A stretch of 10,054 nucleotides of DNA, taken from assembly GCA_014189685.1 (NCBI GenBank), contig DVAB01000041.1, positions 1 to 10,054 of the forward strand, read 5' to 3'. Source of the DNA: Candidatus Naiadarchaeum limnaeum (lineage in GTDB: Archaea > Undinarchaeota > Undinarchaeia > Undinarchaeales > Naiadarchaeaceae). Below the pieces are notes generated by a model. That model was not told where the DNA came from, made no database searches, and saw nothing but the letters and a program-made list of their open reading frames with translations. Below are positions 1 through 6,505 of the stretch, piece after piece; position 1 is the first letter of the stretch, and every line of letters starts with the position of its first letter. The position numbers were made by a program, and so were the translations under genes.

Positions 1-1
1 C

Positions 2-1231
2 AATATTACAATCCAAACAGATGGTTACACAGACGGAGCAAACAGAACTTATAAAATGTCAGTTTCTGGCTCAGGTCATTTAAATATTACTTTAGTCTGG
101 GACGATGTTGCAGGCGCCCCATATGCAGCAAAAGAGCTTGTGAATGATTTGGATTTGATTGTTCTTGAGCCAGATGGAACTACACAACATTATCCATGGA
201 CTTTAAGCAATTCCTCTCCCGCAAGCCCTGCTGTTCAAACCCAACCAAACACTATTGATAATGTTGAACAAGTCGTTGTGAACAGCCCAGCAGCAGGAGA
301 ATGGACAGTAATAATTAAAGGAACATCAGTTCCATTCGCGCCTGAACAATTCTCCCTAGTAACTTCCCACCCAATAACAAAAGAAGTTGACTTTGTTCCT
401 CCAGTTGCGCCGCAATTGCAAAAAGCAATTTTAACCCCGCCGCCGACCTTTGGAAATGTTGAAATTACCTGGCAAGCTTCTTCTGATGAAGGACAGCCGG
501 GCGGAACTACACAATACAAAATTTACCGCGCAACAAACAACTATAATGGCCCATACGACATTCAAGGAACTGTATCAGCAGGAACTTACACATTCACAGA
601 TAACCCAGCAGGAAACGGCGACCCAAACACTTACTACTATGTTGTAATGGCAGTTGACGCAGAAGGAAACAAAAACTGGAATGGAGTTGCTGGAAAGTTT
701 GCAAAATCTTTGCCGTATGAAAAAGAATTTGTTTCTGCGCCTTTCATACAGTATTCTGAATTAGTTCCAACTGTTTTGCAGACAACAAACTTCGCTCAAG
801 CACGGTATTACAACGCTTCAGACACAACAGACCCTTGGAAAGCTTATATCACAGCTAAACCCTCCCCTGGAGATTTTAGACAGATAAATCATTCCATGGG
901 ATTCTGGATTGGAGACAGCTCACTTATTGGAAACTATTTTACAGTTGCAGGAATAATCCCACAGCAGACTCAGATTCAGCTCTATAATGGTTGGACTATG
1001 GTTGGATTTCCGTCTGTAGAAAATAAGCTGGTTAGCGATGTGCTCTTAGGAATTTCTTACACCTCTATAGAAGAATTTGACCAAAATGCTGGTCCCTATT
1101 ATTTAAAAATAAAATCCTCCACAAGTACAATGAGCATGGGAAATGCTTACTGGATATGGAAGAAAGATTTACCTGCGCAAACTATAACACTAACAAATCC
1201 AATGCCAACCGGCGCGGTTTTTAACGGCTAA
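2..1231 (+). CDS. C-terminal part of a subtilisin-like (S8) secreted protease, 5' end outside the window
   Basis: The frame is open from base 2, so the ATG at 56 is an internal Met and the true start lies upstream. Numbering from that Met, residues 1-105 match the beta-sandwich that follows the catalytic domain in KP-43-like S8 proteases: LNITLVWDD (9-17), then LVNDLDLIV, then GEWTVIIKG. This jelly-roll is related to the proprotein convertase P domain. A fibronectin-III-like domain follows (about 115-215: VEITWQASSDEG, YKIYRAT, YYYVVMAVDAEGN). The end (220-391) holds two related modules with NHSMGFWIGDSS, YNGWTMVGFPS and GNAYWIWKK, resembling the end of the large surface protein encoded at 2153. 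No membrane anchor or sorting motif is visible at the C terminus. The Asp/His/Ser triad is not in the window, so protease activity is inferred from domain architecture. It is probably exported and acts outside the cell. Confidence 0.8.
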   Translation, partial: NITIQTDGYTDGANRTYKMSVSGSGHLNITLVWDDVAGAPYAAKELVNDLDLIVLEPDGTTQHYPWTLSNSSPASPAVQTQPNTIDNVEQVVVNSPAAGEWTVIIKGTSVPFAPEQFSLVTSHPITKEVDFVPPVAPQLQKAILTPPPTFGNVEITWQASSDEGQPGGTTQYKIYRATNNYNGPYDIQGTVSAGTYTFTDNPAGNGDPNTYYYVVMAVDAEGNKNWNGVAGKFAKSLPYEKEFVSAPFIQYSELVPTVLQTTNFAQARYYNASDTTDPWKAYITAKPSPGDFRQINHSMGFWIGDSSLIGNYFTVAGIIPQQTQIQLYNGWTMVGFPSVENKLVSDVLLGISYTSIEEFDQNAGPYYLKIKSSTSTMSMGNAYWIWKKDLPAQTITLTNPMPTGAVFNG

Positions 1232-1236
1232 CAATA

Positions 1237-1244
1237 TTTATATA
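1237..1244 (+). promoter_or_regulatory. TATA box for the PKD-domain gene
   Basis: TTTATATA is centred about 29 nt before the ATG at 1270, where an archaeal TATA box would place transcription start at or just before the start codon. No Shine-Dalgarno sequence precedes the ATG, consistent with a leaderless transcript. The box lies inside a short inverted repeat (1232-1247, CAATAT and ATATTG around TTAT), immediately after the stop codon of the protease gene. Confidence 0.6.
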
Positions 1245-1269
1245 TTGCAAAACTCACGATATTCTAGTT

Positions 1270-2109
1270 ATGAGTATGCCAAAATCAAAGCTGATAGATA
1301 AACTGTTCCCTGGAATTTTTGTAGCAATTGTGATACTTGGAATAATAAGCGGGAGCATTTCTTTTTTCAGGCCTAACCTAGAAATTTCATCTGAAAGCCC
1401 AACTGCTTTTGCACTTTCTATTATTTCTCCCACTGGCTCACAGGTTTCAAAAGTTCTTGTTAGCGCTGGCAATGATCAAGTTGCCCAAATAAATTCAAAA
1501 GTAAATTTGGAAGCAGTTGTTCCCTCAGGCGCAAGAGTAACTTATTTTTCCTGGCAAATACTTTCGCCCTCTGGAAAAACAGAGAGCAAATTTGGAAGAA
1601 AGATAACTTTTGACGCAAAAGAGGCTGGAAATTATTTTGCAATACTAACTTATTCAAAAGATGTTAAGGATAGAGATTCTGCAGTAATTACCGTGCTTCC
1701 AAAAACCGAATATTCTAAATTTGCTCAGGATTTGAAAATAGCGCAGACAGAGGAAAGAACTAGAAAAACCACTGCAGCCGCAGTAAACAAACTTCCGAAT
1801 GCGCGCATTCTTTTGGTTTATCCAAATCCTGCTGTTGAGGGCGGAACAATTAGATTTTTAGCCTATGCTTTTGACCCTGACGGGCAAATAGTAAGCTATG
1901 AATGGCGAGTGAAAAATCGAATTATTTCAACAAAAAATTCTTTCACTGCTCTTAAAACCGCCCCTGGAACTTATGTGTTTACTTTAACAGTGCGCGATAA
2001 CAAAGGCGCAACTGCAAGAGCAACTAAAACAGTTGTTGTGAAGCCAATTGACACTAGAAAGCCAACTCCCACAGCAGATGATGGAATTTCCTTCTTCGAA
2101 GTTGATTAA
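1270..2109 (+). CDS. Membrane-anchored extracellular protein with two PKD-like domains
   Basis: The 279-residue product begins with a basic segment and one hydrophobic helix (about 14-33, FPGIFVAIVILGIISGSISF), which should anchor it in the membrane with the rest outside. A first Ig/PKD-like domain covers about 62-143. A lysine/arginine/threonine-rich linker (144-176) leads to a clearer PKD domain (178-258) with the family landmarks FDPDGQIVSYEW and GTYVFTLTVRDNKGA. A Pro/Thr-rich, then acidic tail ends the protein. PKD domains are beta-sandwiches that mediate protein or glycan contacts and often accompany extracellular proteases; no catalytic residues are visible. The start at 1270 is chosen because it lies at the expected distance from the TATA element; Met3 (1276) is an alternative. 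It sits between two genes for secreted proteins, so a role in cell-surface structure or attachment is plausible but inferred. Confidence 0.8.
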   Translation: MSMPKSKLIDKLFPGIFVAIVILGIISGSISFFRPNLEISSESPTAFALSIISPTGSQVSKVLVSAGNDQVAQINSKVNLEAVVPSGARVTYFSWQILSPSGKTESKFGRKITFDAKEAGNYFAILTYSKDVKDRDSAVITVLPKTEYSKFAQDLKIAQTEERTRKTTAAAVNKLPNARILLVYPNPAVEGGTIRFLAYAFDPDGQIVSYEWRVKNRIISTKNSFTALKTAPGTYVFTLTVRDNKGATARATKTVVVKPIDTRKPTPTADDGISFFEVD

Positions 2110-2115
2110 ATAATA

Positions 2116-2126
2116 ATATATAAATA
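2116..2126 (+). promoter_or_regulatory. TATA box for the large surface-protein gene
   Basis: ATATATAAATA is centred about 32 nt before the ATG at 2153. It occupies most of the 43-nt gap after the stop codon of the PKD gene. There is no convincing ribosome-binding site in front of the ATG, so a leaderless or near-leaderless transcript is expected. It suggests that this gene is transcribed independently of its upstream neighbour. Confidence 0.6.
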
Positions 2127-2152
2127 CTCCCAAAAAGAGAATATACAAAGCG

Positions 2153-5100
2153 ATGTCCCCTAAAGGCTATAGCAAAATTGTGTTCGCAAGTTTTATTGCA
2201 ATATTTCTAACTCTGAGTATTGCTGCTCTCGCGCAATTCGCTGATTATCCTCCAGGCGCTGTTTTGCCAGGAGGAGGAGTTGCGCCACCCCCGCCTTCTT
2301 ATGTAGAACCAACTTCACAGCCAGGGCCCATTTATGTATCTCCAACAGGATTCATTACAGGAGGAGGGCCAACTGGATTTCAAATAGCATCTCAGCCAGT
2401 TACACAACAGCTGGGGACTTGTGCAAAATTACCCTTTTCAACACTTTGTTCACAAACACAGGCCGTTGACTTCGGGCAAGAATATACGGTTTCAAAAATA
2501 AAATTTGAGGCAAGGCCTGGCGGCTCCACTCCTCCTTGCGGTGCTACTACTGTGACATTTACAGGCTATGGTAAAGATTTAATTTTTCCAACTATAATAC
2601 AGCCTGTTTCATCCTCTGCCCAAAATTGGGGCTCTGCTGAGATTTCTGTAAATAATCTAAAAGTGCAAAGGGTTATTGCATCAGTTACCTCTGGCTGCCA
2701 ATATTTAGATGATATAAAAGTTACACTTACTCCCTCAACTATTACAACTTTAACTCTCACTGCTGGATTAACAACTCCCAATTCTGTTCAATTAAGCTGG
2801 AATTCTTACCCAGGGGCAGTTGATTATGTCCCACAGTACAGAAGTGCAGTATTACCTATAGGGTGGGCTGATGCCCCACGTGTAATATCTACCTCTACAA
2901 CAATCTCAGGTTTAAGCTCAAACACTAATTATGAGTTCAGGGTTATCGCAATGGGAAGAATTCTTAATATTATTCCTACACAACTTGCAGAGAGCAATAT
3001 TGTAGCAAGACAAACTCTTCCATTCGTGTTTACGCTTACTGCCGGAACAGCAACAGCCACTTCTGTTCCGCTAAGCTGGAATTCTATTTCAGGCGCAACA
3101 GAATATTTGCCGCAGTATAGAGGTGCCGGCACAACTTCCTGGAGCAATGCCCCACTTGTAACAACAACCTCAACAACAATTGGAGGTCTTGCTACCGGGA
3201 ATTCCTATGATTTTAAAGTGATAGCAATTGCAACAGTATTCGGCGTGAAAATACCATTTGCAGAAAGCAATGTTGTGCCAAAAACAGCATCGGCACCCCC
3301 GGCAGCTGACACAACCAAGCCAACAGTTTCTGTTTCTCGTAATCCTTCAGCTCCAAAAGTCGGAGACAAAGTTACACTTTCGGCAACAGCATCCGATGCG
3401 AGCGGAATAGGAGAACTTGCTATTTATTATGGAACAACTGCAACCTCTCTTATTAAACAGGTAGGCACTCCTGGGGGGTCAGCATCTGCTACAGTAACGC
3501 CGCCTACTGCTGGAACTTACTACTATCTTGCTAACGCAACAGACAAAGCCTCTCCTGTAAATATCGGCCGCGACCCTGCAACAGGAACAAAGAGCTTTAC
3601 AGTCTCAGCAGCCACACCAATAACTTATCAATTAACAGTTTCTAAATCAGGAACAGGCACAGGAACAGTTACTGCAACAGGAATTAATTGTGGAGCAGAT
3701 TGTTCTGAATCTTATAATTTTGGAACTTCAGTTACACTAACAACATCTCCTTCATCTGGCTCAACTTTTGCAGGCTGGAGCGGTGCTTGTACAGGAACTT
3801 CAACAACTTGTACTGTTACTATGAATGCTGCGAAAACAGCAACTGCAACTTTTTCAACAACTACAACAACACAATACGCTCTAACAGTTACAAAACCCGG
3901 AACAGGATCAGGAACTATAACCTCTTCTCCAACAGGAATTAGCTGTGGAACAGATTGCTCTGGAACTTATAATTCTGGAACTGTTGTTACTCTGACAGCA
4001 ACTCCTTTCTCTGGCTCAACTTTCACAGGCTGGAATTACTGTGCCAGCATCACAGAAACAAGTTGCACTGTTACAATGAATTCTATAAAAAGTGTAAATG
4101 CACATTTTGTATCACCAAGTGTTACCACCTATTCCTTAACCGTTCTTAAGGCCGGAACAGGCTCAGGAACTGTAACTTCTTCTCCTCAAGGAATTAACTG
4201 TGGAACAACTGATTGTTCTGAAAACTATAATTCAGGAACTAATGTTCTCCTTACAGCAAATCCATCAAGCGGCTCAACATTTGCAGGATGGAGCGGAGCT
4301 TGTACAGGTACTTCAACCTGCCAACTTTCTATGACTGCTGCAAAAAGTGTAACCGCAAGTTTCTCAACAACTACAACAACACAATACGCTCTAACAGTTT
4401 CTAAATCAGGAACAGGCACAGGAACAGTTACTGGAACAGGTATTAATTGTGGAAATGATTGTTCACAATCATATAATTCTGGAACTCAAGTAGAACTAAC
4501 AGCAACTTCCCTTGAAGGCTCAACATTTGGAGGCTTTTCCGGAGCAGGATGCGTCTTAGTAACAAGCCTAATAACTAGAAAATGTACAGTTTCTATGGAT
4601 GCAGCAAAAACAGTAGCCGCAAACTTTATCTCTCCTATACCATCAATTCCATCAATTGGAACTTCAACAACAGTCAACTTAGGCTCAGGCTGGAATCTAA
4701 TTTCAATCCCAGGGGACTTCTCAACAGCAACTACTACTTGCAGCGGAATAACGATCTATTTCTTTGATGCAAATACCCAACAATATTCAAATGCGAAAAC
4801 TTTTGATGGAGTAAAGGATAGTACTGCAGATAAACAAGTAGGAAAGAAAACTTCATGGTGGGCATACGCTCCAAGTGCATGCAGCATAACTTACACAGTT
4901 GCTATTTATCAATCATACAGTGGAATTCCAGTTAAACAGGGCTGGAACTTCCTTCCAATCACAAATGATATGAGCGGAAAGAAACTGGATAACATAAAAG
5001 GAAGCTGCGATATCACAGTTGCTTACAGATTTAACACAGCCTCAAATAATTGGGTTTCATTGCCGCTCACAGCAAACTTTGGCAATACAGACCGCTTTAA

Positions 5101-5203
5101 TGGAATTGTAGCTTACAGCAATAATGCCTGCACACTGGGGGGCAGCACATCAACTGGGTCCGCAGCCGGAAGCTCATCAGTTGAGCACACAGACGGAAAC
5201 TAA
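2153..5203 (+). CDS. Large secreted multidomain surface protein (FNIII, Ig-like, four InlB-B-like repeats)
   Basis: The 1016-residue product has a Sec signal peptide: Lys-containing N terminus, hydrophobic core 9-26, likely cleavage after IAALA (28). A Pro/Gly-rich linker (30-75) follows, then a cysteine-containing beta-rich domain of unknown type (85-196), two fibronectin-III-like domains (197-288 and 290-378; LSWNS, NYEFRVIA, SYDFKVIA), and an Ig-like domain (384-486). Four tandem repeats (492-568, 575-652, 660-738, 745-826) match the divergent InlB B-repeat pattern: LTVSKSGTGTGTV, INCGxDCSxSYNxGT, STFAGWSGAC, TVTMxAAKxVxAxF. Each carries four cysteines, probably two disulfides. The end has two Gly-Trp modules (845-918, GSGWNLISIP; 926-995, KQGWNFLPIT) like those closing the protease at the left edge. 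A Ser/Gly-rich tail has no membrane helix, so attachment to the cell is unclear. An adhesion or structural role is inferred; no enzymatic motif is seen. Confidence 0.85.
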   Translation: MSPKGYSKIVFASFIAIFLTLSIAALAQFADYPPGAVLPGGGVAPPPPSYVEPTSQPGPIYVSPTGFITGGGPTGFQIASQPVTQQLGTCAKLPFSTLCSQTQAVDFGQEYTVSKIKFEARPGGSTPPCGATTVTFTGYGKDLIFPTIIQPVSSSAQNWGSAEISVNNLKVQRVIASVTSGCQYLDDIKVTLTPSTITTLTLTAGLTTPNSVQLSWNSYPGAVDYVPQYRSAVLPIGWADAPRVISTSTTISGLSSNTNYEFRVIAMGRILNIIPTQLAESNIVARQTLPFVFTLTAGTATATSVPLSWNSISGATEYLPQYRGAGTTSWSNAPLVTTTSTTIGGLATGNSYDFKVIAIATVFGVKIPFAESNVVPKTASAPPAADTTKPTVSVSRNPSAPKVGDKVTLSATASDASGIGELAIYYGTTATSLIKQVGTPGGSASATVTPPTAGTYYYLANATDKASPVNIGRDPATGTKSFTVSAATPITYQLTVSKSGTGTGTVTATGINCGADCSESYNFGTSVTLTTSPSSGSTFAGWSGACTGTSTTCTVTMNAAKTATATFSTTTTTQYALTVTKPGTGSGTITSSPTGISCGTDCSGTYNSGTVVTLTATPFSGSTFTGWNYCASITETSCTVTMNSIKSVNAHFVSPSVTTYSLTVLKAGTGSGTVTSSPQGINCGTTDCSENYNSGTNVLLTANPSSGSTFAGWSGACTGTSTCQLSMTAAKSVTASFSTTTTTQYALTVSKSGTGTGTVTGTGINCGNDCSQSYNSGTQVELTATSLEGSTFGGFSGAGCVLVTSLITRKCTVSMDAAKTVAANFISPIPSIPSIGTSTTVNLGSGWNLISIPGDFSTATTTCSGITIYFFDANTQQYSNAKTFDGVKDSTADKQVGKKTSWWAYAPSACSITYTVAIYQSYSGIPVKQGWNFLPITNDMSGKKLDNIKGSCDITVAYRFNTASNNWVSLPLTANFGNTDRFNGIVAYSNNACTLGGSTSTGSAAGSSSVEHTDGN
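3626..4630 (+). repeat. Four tandem about 83-85-codon repeats inside the surface-protein gene
   Basis: The copies lie at about 3626-3856, 3875-4108, 4130-4366 and 4385-4630, with register 83, 85 and 85 codons. Cysteines fall at protein positions 513/517/546/553, 598/602/630/638, 683/688/717/723 and 766/770/800/811. Thr-rich linkers separate copies 1/2 and 3/4. Two exact nucleotide repeats stand out: 3854-3889 equals 4364-4399 (36 nt), and 3633-3674 equals 4392-4433 (42 nt). The start of copy 4 is therefore a mosaic of the linker before copy 2 and the start of copy 1. Confidence 0.85.
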
Positions 5204-5240
5204 AACTACTTCTTAAATCAGCTATATCTAAGCTACGAAA

Positions 5241-5250
5241 TTTTATATAT
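5241..5250 (+). promoter_or_regulatory. TATA box for tRNA-Val
   Basis: TTTTATATAT is centred about 29 nt before the first base of the tRNA-Val gene, the usual archaeal promoter spacing. Confidence 0.6.
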
Positions 5251-5274
5251 CAATTAAAACATTCCACTCTAGCT

Positions 5275-5347
5275 GGGCCCGTAGTCTAGTGGTTATGATG
5301 CTTCCTTGACATGGAAGAGGTCGCAAGTTCAAATCTTGCCGGGCCCA
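5275..5347 (+). tRNA. tRNA-Val (anticodon GAC)
   Basis: A 73-nt cloverleaf fits throughout. The acceptor strands GGGCCCG (5275-5281) and CGGGCCC (5340-5346) pair perfectly, with discriminator A5347. The anticodon stem CTTCC/GGAAG (5301-5305 and 5313-5317) closes the loop TTGACAT, giving anticodon GAC at 5308-5310. The T arm is GCAAG/CTTGC around TTCAAAT. The D arm follows the archaeal tRNA-Val pattern. No CCA is encoded and no intron is present. No T-run follows directly, so termination is not obvious. Confidence 0.96.
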
Positions 5348-5422
5348 TTCCATAAGCTGAACTTCACAATGCATAAAATTGCAAAGCAGTCTGTTGGATT
5401 TTCGGTAGAAGAGCCATTGCTT

Positions 5423-5433
5423 AAATTATAAAT
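5423..5433 (+). promoter_or_regulatory. TATA box for tRNA-Phe
   Basis: AAATTATAAAT is centred about 32 nt before the tRNA-Phe gene. The preceding part of the spacer between the two tRNAs (5348-5420) shows no other feature I can support. Confidence 0.55.
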
Positions 5434-5460
5434 ATGCTCCTTTCTATTGGATTATGAAAT

Positions 5461-5575
5461 GGGACTGTAGCTCAGCCCGGGAGAGCGCCAGGCTGAAGTC
5501 TTAGGTATTTTGACTCTGCAAAGAGAATGAAAGGCAGATACCTGGGTGTCGCCAGTTCAAATCTGGCCAGTCCCA
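5461..5575 (+). tRNA. tRNA-Phe (anticodon GAA) with a 41-nt intron
   Basis: The acceptor GGGACTG (5461-5467) pairs perfectly with CAGTCCC (5568-5574), with discriminator A5575. D stem GCTC/GAGC is at 5470-5473 and 5483-5486. Anticodon stem CCAGG (5488-5492) pairs with CCTGG (5541-5545) once the intron is removed. T arm GCCAG/CTGGC encloses TTCAAAT. The joined anticodon loop reads CTGAAGA, with anticodon GAA at 5495-5497. The body GTAGCTCAGCCCGGGAGAGC is typical of archaeal tRNA-Phe. The mature RNA is 74 nt and no CCA is encoded. The 3' end is duplicated exactly at 5666-5688. Both subunits of the enzyme that charges this tRNA are encoded in the same window. Confidence 0.95.
5499..5539 (+). other. 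tRNA-Phe intron at canonical position 37/38
   Basis: The bulge-helix-bulge substrate for archaeal tRNA splicing endonuclease can be drawn. The outer helix is the anticodon stem. The 3' bulge ATA (5538-5540) is cut after its second base. The central helix pairs CTGA (5493-5496) with GCAG (5534-5537), three pairs plus an A-G mismatch. The 5' bulge AGT (5497-5499) is also cut after its second base, and the inner helix pairs CTT (5500-5502) with AAG (5531-5533). Inside the intron, CTCT/AGAG (5514-5517 and 5522-5525) closes a GCAA tetraloop. At 41 nt the intron is too short to encode a homing endonuclease. Confidence 0.88.
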
Positions 5576-5582
5576 TTCTTTT
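5560..5582 (+). repeat. Direct repeat, copy 1: 3' end of tRNA-Phe plus 7 nt downstream
   Basis: This 23-nt stretch covers the end of the T loop, the 3' T strand, the 3' acceptor strand, the discriminator base and the next TTCTTTT. It is identical to 5666-5688. The tRNA 3' half is a common attachment site for archaeal and bacterial tyrosine integrases, which leave an intact tRNA at one end and a copy of its 3' end at the other. Confidence 0.85.
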
Positions 5583-5588
5583 CTTTTT
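5579..5588 (+). terminator. T-rich terminator after tRNA-Phe
   Basis: The run TTTTCTTTTT starts 4 nt after the discriminator base, as in archaeal intrinsic termination at T tracts. A similar T-run (5685-5690) follows the downstream copy of the tRNA 3' end. No stem-loop other than the tRNA itself is needed. Confidence 0.5.
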
Positions 5589-5665
5589 ATAATTGGTGCT
5601 AAACTAACACCTGGCACTGGAGGTATCGGAACCGGCACAAATTTCACAACAGGTTCTGATGTGGG
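5583..5665 (+). mobile_element. Possible remnant of an integrated element between the tRNA-Phe 3' end and its copy
   Basis: Only 83 bp separate the two 23-nt repeats, far too short for an integrase or any autonomous element. The segment is richer in G and C than the surrounding spacers. In the frame starting at 5592 it reads like an extracellular protein fragment (TPGTGGIGTGTNFTTGSDVG), without a start codon. It may be the decayed interior of an element that once integrated at tRNA-Phe, or foreign DNA caught with a partial tRNA duplication. The mobile-element interpretation rests only on the flanking repeats. Confidence 0.35.
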
Positions 5666-5688
5666 AATCTGGCCAGTCCCATTCTTTT
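5666..5688 (+). repeat. Direct repeat, copy 2: partial tRNA-Phe 3' end (putative distal att site)
   Basis: It is an exact 23-nt copy of 5560-5582. It contains CTGGC and CAGTCCC of the T arm and acceptor plus the discriminator A, but no matching 5' tRNA half precedes it, so it is not a tRNA gene. It ends in a T-run and lies just before the TATA element of the MinD-like gene. Confidence 0.85.
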
Positions 5689-5698
5689 TTCTAACAAA

Positions 5699-5709
5699 TT
5701 ATTTATATT
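5699..5709 (+). promoter_or_regulatory. TATA box for the MinD-like operon
   Basis: TTATTTATATT is centred about 31 nt before the ATG at 5735. No Shine-Dalgarno sequence lies between, consistent with a leaderless message. It begins 10 nt after the copied tRNA-Phe 3' end, so any integration event at that tRNA would also have changed what lies upstream of this promoter. Confidence 0.6.
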
Positions 5710-5734
5710 CAATAAACCACTCTTTTAACTGTAA

Positions 5735-6505
5735 ATGACTCGCTTAATAGCAGTTGCTTCTGGAAAAGGCGGAGTTGGGAAAACAACAACAGTTGTAAAC
5801 CTCGCCGCCTCACTTGCGAAATTTGGAAAAAATGTAATCATCGTTGATGCGAATTTAACTACCCCGAACATTGGCATTCATTTGGGAATGAAGCCGCCAA
5901 TGAAAACTTTGCACGATGTTATTGCTGGAAAAGCTTCAATTACAGATGCTATTTATTTGCACGATTCAGGCTTTCGGGTTATACCAGCAGGAGTTCACTT
6001 AAAACATTTGAAATTTTCAATCCCACACAAGCTGTGGGATATTGTTCTTGGTTTGTTTGGGACAGCTGATGCTGTTATTTTAGATACTCCTGCGGGCCTT
6101 GAAAAAGGTGCAAAAGCAGTTTTAGACGCTGCCGAGGAAGTTATAATGATTACAAATCCTGAATTGCCTGCGGTTACAGATGCCTTAAAAACAATTCGCA
6201 TTGCGCAGAAATCAGGATCGAATGTTTTAGGAGCTGTGATAAATAAAGTTCATGGAAAGCACTGGGAATTGAGCGCCCGCGCAATAGAGCATGAACTTGA
6301 ATTGCCGATTTTAGCAAAAATCCCTTATGATATTTCTGTTCAACACGCGATTAGAGCAAAGAAGCCAGTTGTTTTGCACAATCCTCATTCTCCAGCTGCA
6401 AAAGAATTTACAAAACTGGCTGCAGATTTATTTGATATTGAGCATGAATCGAAATCAGGCGGTTGGAATATTGGAAGAATTTTGAAAAGAATTTTTGGAA
6501 TGTAA
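5735..6505 (+). CDS. minD: MinD/ParA-family ATPase with C-terminal membrane-targeting helix
   Basis: The 256-residue product is a full-length member of the deviant-Walker P-loop ATPases that position division or surface structures or move cargo along membranes. Visible motifs are the deviant Walker A box SGKGGVGKTT (9-18, signature Lys11 and P-loop Lys16), switch I around VDAN (37-40, Asp38), and Walker B with switch II, VILDTP (114-119, Asp117). The C terminus GWNIGRILKRIFGM (243-256) can form a basic amphipathic helix like the membrane-targeting sequence of MinD, which argues for MinD rather than a ParA or iron-sulfur Mrp/NBP35 scaffold. Archaea usually lack MinE and carry several MinD paralogues, so the cellular role here is open. 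The start at 5735 is supported by TATA spacing and by the family N terminus MxRxIAVASGKGG. It is transcribed with the following gene, whose ATG abuts its stop. Confidence 0.85.
   Translation: MTRLIAVASGKGGVGKTTTVVNLAASLAKFGKNVIIVDANLTTPNIGIHLGMKPPMKTLHDVIAGKASITDAIYLHDSGFRVIPAGVHLKHLKFSIPHKLWDIVLGLFGTADAVILDTPAGLEKGAKAVLDAAEEVIMITNPELPAVTDALKTIRIAQKSGSNVLGAVINKVHGKHWELSARAIEHELELPILAKIPYDISVQHAIRAKKPVVLHNPHSPAAKEFTKLAADLFDIEHESKSGGWNIGRILKRIFGM

Noticed and set aside
56-58. ATG at 56 as the start of the protease-like gene
   Set aside because: The frame is open back to base 2 and the sequence before the Met continues the same beta-sandwich domain, so the gene is cut by the window edge.
1232-1247. 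Inverted repeat CAATAT/ATATTG after the protease gene as a terminator
   Set aside because: It is a weak AT-only stem without a T-run and is better explained by the overlapping TATA box.
3626-4630. CRISPR-like array
   Set aside because: The repeats are in-frame protein repeats of about 250 nt with diverged copies, not short repeats with unique spacers.
5369-5431. A 20-codon ORF between the two tRNA genes
   Set aside because: It is very short, has no promoter or ribosome-binding site, and its end overlaps the tRNA-Phe TATA element.
5666-5688. A second tRNA gene
   Set aside because: Only the 3' T strand and acceptor strand are present; there is no 5' acceptor, D arm or anticodon arm before it.
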